From: Paraburkholderia lacunae | GTDB lineage: Bacteria; Pseudomonadota; Gammaproteobacteria; Burkholderiales; Burkholderiaceae | DNA length: 64,000 nt | Assembly: GCF_003353175.1 (NCBI RefSeq) | Contig: NZ_QHKS01000014.1 | Coordinates: 1-64,000 of the forward strand | Direction: 5' to 3' | Shown: in pieces, positions 51,857 to 58,533 of the stretch | How positions within the stretch are numbered: position 1 is the stretch's first letter | Layout: the number at the start of each line of letters is the position of its first letter | The notes under the pieces: generated by a model | The model's database searches: none | What the model was told of the DNA's origin: nothing | What the model saw: the letters and a program-made list of their open reading frames with translations, nothing else | Translations under genes and position numbers: made by a program

Positions 51857-52331
51857 ATTTGGGCCCGACCGAATGCGTGTGCACGAAGTCGAGCGGGAAA
51901 CGCCGGCCCGCGAGGTAATCGTCGATACATTGCATGACGAGCGGCGTGCGATGCCGTTCGGGACATGCGCGCAATTCTTCGGCGCCCATCCACAGCGTGC
52001 GGACAATGTCGGGGTCGAGCGCGCGATCCGCTTGCTGCTCGCCGTTCTTGCCGCAATAGGTGAAGCGCAGATACGTCACGCCCTCGCGGCCCGGCCGCAC
52101 GACATGCGTCATATACATGCCCACCAGCGCCTCGGGCGTGAACGGATGGGCGGTTTCCTCGAGCGTTTCGCGGCTGACCGCTTCCAGAAGCGTTTCACCC
52201 GCTTCCAGATGGCCGGCGGGCTGGTTCAGCCGCAGGCCGTCGACGGTTTGTTCCTCGACCACGAGAAAGCGCCCGTCACACTCGACGATAGCCGCGACGG
52301 TGACGTGCGGCGTCCAGGTTTCCGGTTTCAT
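51837..52331 (-). CDS. NUDIX hydrolase, NudJ-like
   Basis: A 164-residue NUDIX protein starting MKPETWTPHVTVAAIVECDG. The NUDIX box GHLEAGETLLEAVSRETLEE (about 41-60) is a full match to GX5EX7REUXEE, ending in ETA. The order upstream of mnmA resembles E. coli nudJ-mnmA, and NudJ hydrolyses thiamin pyrimidine pyrophosphate and nucleoside di/triphosphates. The C-terminus (PKWPMSGQ) is encoded by a tandem repeat. Its own upstream region carries a 7-bp minisatellite shared with the divergent pntAA. Confidence 0.85.
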   Translation of the reverse strand: MKPETWTPHVTVAAIVECDGRFLVVEEQTVDGLRLNQPAGHLEAGETLLEAVSRETLEETAHPFTPEALVGMYMTHVVRPGREGVTYLRFTYCGKNGEQQADRALDPDIVRTLWMGAEELRACPERHRTPLVMQCIDDYLAGRRFPLDFVHTHSVGPKWPMSGQ

Positions 52332-52719
52332 GGGTGCGCATTTTACCGCCTATGGGCCAGGGCTGCCGGGAGGCGGGCGACCGGCGGCGGGCGATCGGCA
52401 GCGGGTGACCGGCAGCGGGCAACGGGCAACGGGCAACGGGCAACGGGCGACGGGCAGCGGGCAACGGGCAACGGGCGACGGGCGACGGGCAGCGGGCAAC
52501 GGGCAGCGGGCAGCGGGCAGCGGGCAGCGGGCAGCGGGCGGGCCGCAAGTAGGGACGGCGGCCTGCAAGCCGTCCCGCAGGGCTGGGACCCCCGGATTGT
52601 CCCCGATTTCGGCGCACCCCACAGTTTCGGTTAAAGTGACGCGTTAGCCGTGGCAATTGCAAGCCGGCGTGCCTCGTCGGCGGATCTGTCGTAAAACAGG
52701 AAGTCGAGGAGGAACAACG
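52332..52719. other. Divergent intergenic region between NUDIX gene and pntAA
   Basis: About 160 of the 388 bases are a 7-bp tandem repeat array (listed separately). The remainder, nearest pntAA, contains GTCGAGGAGGAACAACG, a very strong ribosome binding site for pntAA. No gene is visible. Confidence 0.6.
52374..52541. repeat. 7-bp tandem repeat array (minisatellite)
   Basis: Seventeen successive 7-bp units of type GGGCAAC, GGGCAGC or GGGCGAC occupy 52417-52535. Looser GGGCGA/GGCAGC relatives extend back to 52374. The last five units are identical GGGCAGC. The array lies between the divergent NUDIX and pntAA genes, about 45-210 bases from the former and 180-345 from the latter. Confidence 0.95.
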
Positions 52720-53862
52720 ATGCACATCGGAGTGCCAGCCGAGACGCGCGCGCACGAAACCCGCGTCGCCGCGACGCCCGAAACGGTCAAGAAGTATGTG
52801 ACCCAGGGCCATCGGGTCACGATCCAGAGCGGCGCCGGCACCGGCGCAAGCTTCCCTGACGATGCCTTTACAGCCGCCGGTGCGGAAATCGTCGATGGGG
52901 CGACCGCGTTCGGCGCGGATATCGTCCTCAAAGTGCAGTCCCCAACCGATGCCGAGCTGCCGCTTCTGAAGCGCGGCGCGACGCTGGTCGGCATGCTCGA
53001 TCCTTTCAACGCCGAAAACGCGTTGAAGCTCGCCGCCGCGGGCGTGACTGCGTTCGCGCTCGAAGCCGCGCCGCGCACGACGCGCGCGCAGAGCCTCGAC
53101 GTGCTGTCGTCGCAGGCGAACATCGCCGGCTACAAGGCGGTGCTGCTGGCGGCCACCCTTTACCCGCGCTTCATGCCGATGCTGATGACCGCCGCCGGGA
53201 CCGTGAAAGCCGCGCGTGTGCTGATTCTCGGCGCGGGCGTGGCCGGCTTGCAGGCGATCGCGACCGCCAAGCGCCTGGGCGCGGTGATCGAAGCCTCGGA
53301 TGTGCGTCCGGCGGTCAAGGAGCAGATCGAATCGCTCGGCGCCAAGTTTCTCGACGTGCCTTATGAAACCGACGAGGAGCGTGAAGCCGCGCAGGGCGTC
53401 GGCGGTTATGCGCGGCCGATGCCGCCTGGCTGGCTGCAACGCCAGTCGGCACTGGTCCACGAACGCGCGAAGCAGGCCGACGTGGTGATCTCGACCGCCT
53501 TGATCCCGGGCCGCGCCGCGCCGACGCTGATCTCGGTCGAAACCGTCCAGGCGATGAAGCCGGGCTCCGTGCTGGTGGACCTCGCGGCAGGACGCGGCGC
53601 CGAGTACGAAGGCCGGCGCGGCGGCAACTGCCCGCTCACCGAAGCGGACCAGGTTGTCACCCGACACGGCGTGCAGATCCTCGGTTACACGAATCTGGCC
53701 TCGATGGTGCCCGCCGACGCGTCGTCCCTCTACGCACGCAACCTGCTCGACTTCCTCAAGCTGATCATCACGAAGGAAGGCGCCCTGAACATCGATCTCG
53801 CGGACGACATCGTCGCGGCCACGCTGCTGGCCCGCAACGGCGAAGTCGCGCGCAAGGCCTAG
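52720..53862 (+). CDS. pntAA: NAD(P) transhydrogenase subunit alpha, part 1
   Basis: A 380-residue soluble NAD(H)-binding domain I of the proton-translocating transhydrogenase. It begins MHIGVPAETRAHETRVAATP. The nucleotide-binding fold VLILGAGVAGLQAIATAKRL starts near 168, and RPAMPPGWLQ-like and DLAAGRGAEYEGRRGGNCPL segments are typical. The enzyme uses the proton gradient to move hydride from NADH to NADP+. Here the alpha subunit is split in two genes, as in Rhodospirillum. GGAGGA upstream of the ATG is strong. The next gene begins after a 68-base spacer with a conserved hairpin. Confidence 0.96.
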   Translation: MHIGVPAETRAHETRVAATPETVKKYVTQGHRVTIQSGAGTGASFPDDAFTAAGAEIVDGATAFGADIVLKVQSPTDAELPLLKRGATLVGMLDPFNAENALKLAAAGVTAFALEAAPRTTRAQSLDVLSSQANIAGYKAVLLAATLYPRFMPMLMTAAGTVKAARVLILGAGVAGLQAIATAKRLGAVIEASDVRPAVKEQIESLGAKFLDVPYETDEEREAAQGVGGYARPMPPGWLQRQSALVHERAKQADVVISTALIPGRAAPTLISVETVQAMKPGSVLVDLAAGRGAEYEGRRGGNCPLTEADQVVTRHGVQILGYTNLASMVPADASSLYARNLLDFLKLIITKEGALNIDLADDIVAATLLARNGEVARKA

Positions 53863-53872
53863 CAACGATGTT

Positions 53873-53922
53873 GCATGGGACCAGAGTAAGCGCTAAAGCG
53901 CTAACTCTGGTCGACAAAGGAG
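53873..53922 (+). promoter_or_regulatory. 5' hairpin element ending in the pntAB ribosome binding site (copy 2)
   Basis: GACCAGAGT (53879-53887) pairs with ACTCTGGTC (53904-53912). The upper helix AGCGC/GCGCT carries a TAAA loop. GAC, then AAAGGAG (53916-53922), follows at once, and ATG is at 53931. The whole block from GCATGGG to AAAGGAG matches 20943-20993 except for one missing G and one C-to-T change, which together keep the upper helix paired. Confidence 0.75.
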
Positions 53923-53930
53923 AGAGAGGA

Positions 53931-54257
53931 ATGGAAGTCATCAACCACACCGTGATCAACCTGATCATCTTCGTGCTGGCGATCTACGTCGGCTACCACG
54001 TCGTCTGGAACGTCACGCCTGCGCTGCATACGCCGCTGATGGCTGTGACCAATGCGATCTCGGCGATCGTGATCGTCGGCGCGATGCTGGCGACCGGTCT
54101 TACGCTGGGCACGCCAGGCAAGTTCTTCGGCACGCTGGCCGTCGCGCTCGCGGCGGTCAACGTATTCGGCGGATTCCTCGTGACAAGGCGAATGCTGGAG
54201 ATGTTCCGCAAGAAAGAGCCGAAGAAGCTCCCCGCAGCCAGCAAGGAGAACGCGTAA
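53931..54257 (+). CDS. pntAB: NAD(P) transhydrogenase subunit alpha, part 2
   Basis: A 108-residue membrane protein with three hydrophobic segments (about 7-27, 35-57, 64-84), corresponding to the membrane part (domain II) of the alpha subunit when that subunit is split. It ends in a Lys-rich tail. It overlaps pntB by one base (TAATG), so translation of the two is coupled. It is the second member of the pntAA-pntAB-pntB operon. Confidence 0.94.
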   Translation: MEVINHTVINLIIFVLAIYVGYHVVWNVTPALHTPLMAVTNAISAIVIVGAMLATGLTLGTPGKFFGTLAVALAAVNVFGGFLVTRRMLEMFRKKEPKKLPAASKENA

Positions 54258-55711
54258 TGAGTCTGAACGTCGTCACGCTGCTTTATCTGGTCGCGTCGGT
54301 CTGCTTCATCCAGGCGCTCAAGGGGCTGTCGAATCCGAAGACGGCGCGCATCGGCAACACTTTCGGCATGGTCGGGATGGCGATCGCGATCCTCACGACC
54401 CTCGTGCTGATCACCAAACAGGCTGCCGGGCTCGGCTCGAATCTTGGCCTCGGGCTCGGCCTGCTGCTGGTCGCGCTGGTGATCGGCGGCGCGGTCGGCG
54501 CGTTCGTCGCGGCGCGCGTCGAGATGACCAAGATGCCGGAACTGGTCGCGGCGATGCACTCGCTGATCGGTCTTGCGGCGGTGTGCATCGCGTATGCGGT
54601 GGTGTCGGAGCCGTCGGCGTTCGGGCTCGTCGATCCGGAGAATCCGGTGCCGGGCTTCCTGCCGTATGGCAATCGCGTCGAACTGTTCATCGGCACGTTC
54701 GTCGGCGCGATTACGTTCTCCGGTTCGGTGATCGCGTTCGGCAAGCTCTCGGGCAAGTACAAGTTCCGGCTCTTCCAGGGCGCGCCGGTCGTGTACGGTG
54801 GCCAGCATCTGATCAACCTGATGCTCGCGATCGGCATGCTCGGCTTCGGCGTGATCTTCTTCCTCACGCAGTCGTGGCTGCCGTTCATCATCATGACGGC
54901 GATCGCGTTCGCGCTCGGGGTGCTGATCATCATCCCGATCGGCGGCGCGGATATGCCGGTGGTGGTGTCGATGCTCAATTCGTACTCGGGCTGGGCGGCG
55001 GCGGGCATCGGTTTTTCGCTGAACAATCCGATGCTGATCATCGCGGGTTCGCTGGTGGGCTCGTCGGGTGCGATCCTGTCGTACATCATGTGTAAGGCGA
55101 TGAACCGCTCGTTCTTCAACGTGCTGCTCGGCGGCTTCGGCAACGAGCCGGGCGCGGCCGCGGCAGGCGGCGCGGCGGAGCAGCGGCCGGTGAAATCCGG
55201 TTCGGCCGACGATGCGTCGTTCATGCTCGGCAACGCCGAAACCGTGGTGATCGTGCCCGGGTATGGGTTGGCGGTGGCGCGCGCGCAGCATGCGCTGAAG
55301 GAGCTCACCGACAAGCTGGTCGAGAAGGGCATCGAGGTGAAGTACGCGATTCACCCGGTGGCCGGGCGGATGCCGGGGCACATGAACGTGCTGCTCGCGG
55401 AAGCCGAAGTGCCGTACGACATGGTGTTCGAAATGGACGACATCAACGGCGAGTTCGGCCAGGTCGACGTGGTGCTGGTGCTCGGCGCGAACGACGTGGT
55501 GAACCCGGCGGCGAAGAACGATCCGAAATCGCCGATTGCCGGCATGCCGATCATCGAGGCTTATAAAGCTCGCACAGTGATCGTGAACAAGCGGTCGATG
55601 GCAGCGGGCTACGCCGGTCTCGACAACGACCTGTTCTACATGGACAAGACGATGATGGTGTTTGGCGACGCGAAGAAGGTGATCGAGGATATGGTGAAGT
55701 CGGTGGAGTAA
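54257..55711 (+). CDS. pntB: NAD(P) transhydrogenase subunit beta
   Basis: A 484-residue beta subunit. About eight or nine membrane helices (residues 1-270) form the proton channel, and the NADP(H)-binding domain III follows (VVIVPGYGLAVARAQHAL near 330, HPVAGRMPGHMNVLLAEA near 363, VVLVLGANDVVNPAA near 410, NKRSMAAGYAG near 440). All are typical. The start codon overlaps the pntAB stop. A terminator lies 18 bases after the stop. Confidence 0.97.
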   Translation: MSLNVVTLLYLVASVCFIQALKGLSNPKTARIGNTFGMVGMAIAILTTLVLITKQAAGLGSNLGLGLGLLLVALVIGGAVGAFVAARVEMTKMPELVAAMHSLIGLAAVCIAYAVVSEPSAFGLVDPENPVPGFLPYGNRVELFIGTFVGAITFSGSVIAFGKLSGKYKFRLFQGAPVVYGGQHLINLMLAIGMLGFGVIFFLTQSWLPFIIMTAIAFALGVLIIIPIGGADMPVVVSMLNSYSGWAAAGIGFSLNNPMLIIAGSLVGSSGAILSYIMCKAMNRSFFNVLLGGFGNEPGAAAAGGAAEQRPVKSGSADDASFMLGNAETVVIVPGYGLAVARAQHALKELTDKLVEKGIEVKYAIHPVAGRMPGHMNVLLAEAEVPYDMVFEMDDINGEFGQVDVVLVLGANDVVNPAAKNDPKSPIAGMPIIEAYKARTVIVNKRSMAAGYAGLDNDLFYMDKTMMVFGDAKKVIEDMVKSVE

Positions 55712-55728
55712 CGCGCTTCGGCATCCCG

Positions 55729-55770
55729 GCGGATCACGGCCTGCGAGGTGGCGGGCCGTGATCCGCTTTT
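55729..55770 (+). terminator. Rho-independent terminator after pntB
   Basis: GCGGATCACGGCC (55729-55741) and GGCCGTGATCCGC (55754-55766) form a perfect 13-bp stem with a 12-nt loop, followed by TTTT. It ends the pnt operon. Confidence 0.85.
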
Positions 55771-55822
55771 GTGCGTCCCAACTGCATGCGTGAAGCGTTG
55801 CGCCCGCTGCAAGAGAAAATCC

Positions 55823-56509
55823 TTATCGCGGCTTCGCGCGTACGTGCCGCAACCAATCCGCCAGCCGCCGGTCTTCCTGGTCCGGATACTGTTCGAGCAA
55901 CTGGAGATTCTGGATCTTCTCCAGACCGAAATTCCGGAAGTCGCTGCGTAATTCGCACCACGCGCCCAGCGTCCAGTGCGCGCCCCAATAGGCGAGCGCC
56001 AGCGGCCATACGTGCCGCTCGGTGGCCGCGCCGTTGACGTCGGTGTAAGCGAAGCTCACTACCTGACGGCCGTCGATCGCTCGATGCAGCGCATCCACCT
56101 TCGCGGAAAAATCCGCTTTGATGTGAAACGACGGTGCGAAAATCGCCAGCCGTTCGAGCGTCGCGCGTTTGTCGGCGGGCATCGCCGAGGCGATCTTCGC
56201 CAACGCGCCGCGCGCGCCGCTCGCAAAGCCGGCGCCGCCCCATGATTCGAGCATTCGTGCGCCGGCTGCGAGCGCGGCCAGCTCATCGGCGGTGAAGGTG
56301 AGCGGCGGCAAGCTCGCCGCGCGGCTCAGCCGGTAGCCAATACCGGCTTCGCCTTCGATCGGCACGCCGGAGAGTTGCAGATCGCGCACGTCGCGATAGA
56401 CCGTGCGTAGCGAAATGTTGAGCCAGTCGGCGAGTTGTTGCGCGGTGGTCAGACGCCGGCCGCGCAGCAATTCGGCGATCTGGAACAGGCGGTCGGCGCG
56501 GCGCGTCAT
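55823..56509 (-). CDS. YafY-type HTH regulator with WYL domain
   Basis: A 228-residue regulator. The N-terminal DeoR-like helix-turn-helix (1-60) includes MTRRADRLFQIAELLRGRR and LNISLRTVYRDVRDLQLSG. A WYL domain follows (about 130-225), with VVSFAYTDVNG and HVWPLALAYWGAHWTLGAWC. WYL domains sense nucleic acid or small ligands. ATG 56509 is chosen because the domain begins there; 18 further codons upstream lack similarity. It lies downstream of and on the same strand as a VOC protein gene, a frequent pairing. Confidence 0.88.
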   Translation of the reverse strand: MTRRADRLFQIAELLRGRRLTTAQQLADWLNISLRTVYRDVRDLQLSGVPIEGEAGIGYRLSRAASLPPLTFTADELAALAAGARMLESWGGAGFASGARGALAKIASAMPADKRATLERLAIFAPSFHIKADFSAKVDALHRAIDGRQVVSFAYTDVNGAATERHVWPLALAYWGAHWTLGAWCELRSDFRNFGLEKIQNLQLLEQYPDQEDRRLADWLRHVRAKPR

Positions 56510-56629
56510 CGAGGGCGTCTTGTAGAAAAGAACGGGGACAGTCCCACGATGATAGCGCCGCATGCCGTGCTCCGGTCGGCATTCGCATTCGGACCGGCTG
56601 ACGATTGACCGCTGTCGCCGCCGGGCCGT

Positions 56630-57013
56630 TTAACCGTTGGTCCGCGAATGCAGACCCAGGCGGTTGCCTTCCGTATCGGTGAAGAACGCGATGTAGCCGA
56701 TGTCCTGCGGCAGCTTGATCACCGGTCCGTCCACCTTGCCGCCGGCCTGTTCGACGCGGGCGAGCGTGGCGTCGACGGTAGGTTGCGCGTTCAGGTAGAC
56801 GAGCACGCCGTCGTCGGTCGGCGTCATCGACGGGCTGTGGACAATCGCGCCGCCAGTGGCCGGCTCTTCGTAGCCGAAAATCGCGATCGGCTGGCCGCCG
56901 ATTTCCTCGCGATTCAGTTTGACGTCGAGCGCGGTTTCGTAAAAACGAACGGCGCGGTCGAAATCGATCGACGGAATCTCGAACCATGCAACAACTTTGG
57001 ATGATGCGGACAT
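56630..57013 (-). CDS. VOC family protein (glyoxalase/bleomycin resistance-like)
   Basis: A 127-residue VOC-fold protein: VVAWFEIPSIDFDRAVRFYE (7-26), IAIFGYEEP, GVLVYLNAQPTVDATLARVE, and a C-terminal IAFFTDTEGNRLGLHS with the usual glutamate/aspartate region replaced by GLHS. Family members bind a metal and handle small electrophiles or antibiotics; specificity is unknown. It lies 120 bases upstream of the WYL regulator on the same strand. Confidence 0.82.
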   Translation of the reverse strand: MSASSKVVAWFEIPSIDFDRAVRFYETALDVKLNREEIGGQPIAIFGYEEPATGGAIVHSPSMTPTDDGVLVYLNAQPTVDATLARVEQAGGKVDGPVIKLPQDIGYIAFFTDTEGNRLGLHSRTNG

Positions 57014-57148
57014 GTCACTCTCCTATGGATGACGGGTAAGCCGTGTAAAGCGCCGGATGGCGTGAGAAGGAGTGTGCAGGGGGGCTACTGACAGCGTAGT
57101 GTCAGTAGGGCGTGGCGGAAGTGCGAATAGACGCGAGCCCGCCCAGAC

Positions 57149-57184
57149 GCAAAAAAAGCCGCGGACCTGTTGGGTCCGCGGCTT
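57149..57184 (-). terminator. Rho-independent terminator of the RlmL-like gene
   Basis: AAGCCGCGGACC (57156-57167) pairs with GGTCCGCGGCTT (57173-57184) in a 12-bp perfect stem with a 5-nt loop. On the minus strand the hairpin runs into seven T residues (57157-57151 as A on the plus strand). It lies 27 bases after the minus-strand stop at 57211. Confidence 0.88.
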
Positions 57185-57210
57185 CTCATCAAGGCTGTTG
57201 CGCTACCGGC

Positions 57211-58503
57211 TCAAGCTGCCGGCGTGTCGTTCTGCGGCCGCTGCCGGACGCTGCCCGCGATCAGGTCGAAGCGGAACAGCCGGCATTCGAGCGCGCCATT
57301 GAAGAGCGGCGTTTTGGTCGACTCGCGCAGACGCAACTGGCCAGGCAGCTTGCGATCCGACGTGAGAATGAACGCATGCCAGCCGGTGAAGCGCTGTTTC
57401 AGCGCGTCGCCGAACAACTGGAAAAATTCGCTGTCCGGCGTTTCTTCCTGGGCGCGGCGGAAACCGTCGTCTTCACGGTCTTCGCGGTTGCCTCGGCCTT
57501 CGCGGAGTTCGCCGCGTGCGTTGCGGCCACGCACTTCGATCCGCTCGCCATACGGCGGATTCGCGACGAGAATGCCCGGCTCCGGCGACGGCGCGGTCAT
57601 GCCGCGCGCGTCGACCTGTTTGAGCGGAATGGACGGCAGGCCGGCGCGCTGGAAGTTCGCGCGTGCTTTGTCCAGCATGTCGCCGGAAATGTCGCTGCCG
57701 AAGATCTGCAGATCGGCGCGCGAGCTGCGGGCGGCGAGCTTGGCATCCAGCGCGGCGGCCTTCAGCGTTTGCCACGTCTTTGCTTCGTATTGCTTGAGCT
57801 TTTCGAAGCCGAAGCGGCGTTCGGCTCCTGGCGCGATATTCAGCGCGACCTGCGCGGCTTCCGCGAGGAACGTGCCGCTGCCGCACATCGGGTCGTAGAG
57901 CGGCGTGCCGGCGCTCCAGCCGGTCAGGCGCAGGATGCCCGCCGCGAGGTTCTCGCGCAGCGGCGCCGCGCCCTTGTCGAGACGCCAGCCGCGCTTGAAG
58001 AGCGGATCGCCGGAGGTGTCGAGGTAGAGCGTGCAATCGGTGGCGGTGAGGAAGGCAAACACGCGCACGTCGGGCATAGCGGTGTCGACGCTCGGACGCG
58101 CGCCGCTGACTTCGCGCAGACGGTCGCAGATCGCGTCCTTGACGCGCAGCGTCGCGAATTCGAGGCTGCGCAGCGGCGATTTGATCGCCGTCACGTCGAC
58201 GCGCAGCGTTTCGTTTGCGGAGAACCACTGTTCCCAACGCTGTTCGAGCGCGAGCGCGTAGATGTCCTGCTCGCTGCGGTACGGGCGATGCGCGATTTTC
58301 AGCAGCACGCGGCTCGCGAGGCGCGAATGCAGGTTGGCGGCCATGCCGGCAGCCCAGCCCCCGCGGAAGTGCACGCCGCCCGGCACTTGTGGGCCGGCTG
58401 TGAACGGCGCGCCGTGCAGATGTTTCGCGGCAATTTCGGCGAGTTCGGCGGCGAGCGAGGTTTCGAGGCCGCGCGGACAGGGAAGGAAGAAGTCGAAGGA
58501 CAT
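57211..58503 (-). CDS. THUMP-domain 23S rRNA/RNA N2-guanine methyltransferase, RlmL N-terminal-like
   Basis: A 430-residue protein: N-terminal ferredoxin-like and THUMP region (FDFFLPCPRGLETSLAAELA at 3-22), then an RNA methyltransferase domain with PLYDPMCGSGTFLAEAA (motif I, near 200) and the N2-guanine/adenine motif NPPYGER (near 312). It resembles the first half of E. coli RlmL and the YpsC-type stand-alone enzymes. A charged low-complexity insertion (about 320-352: RNARGELREGRGNREDRED) follows the NPPY motif. It probably methylates 23S rRNA guanine, but the exact base is unproven. A terminator follows. Confidence 0.87.
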   Translation of the reverse strand: MSFDFFLPCPRGLETSLAAELAEIAAKHLHGAPFTAGPQVPGGVHFRGGWAAGMAANLHSRLASRVLLKIAHRPYRSEQDIYALALEQRWEQWFSANETLRVDVTAIKSPLRSLEFATLRVKDAICDRLREVSGARPSVDTAMPDVRVFAFLTATDCTLYLDTSGDPLFKRGWRLDKGAAPLRENLAAGILRLTGWSAGTPLYDPMCGSGTFLAEAAQVALNIAPGAERRFGFEKLKQYEAKTWQTLKAAALDAKLAARSSRADLQIFGSDISGDMLDKARANFQRAGLPSIPLKQVDARGMTAPSPEPGILVANPPYGERIEVRGRNARGELREGRGNREDREDDGFRRAQEETPDSEFFQLFGDALKQRFTGWHAFILTSDRKLPGQLRLRESTKTPLFNGALECRLFRFDLIAGSVRQRPQNDTPAA

Positions 58504-58533
58504 TGAGGTTGCCGGAAGGCGTTGGATAAGGCG

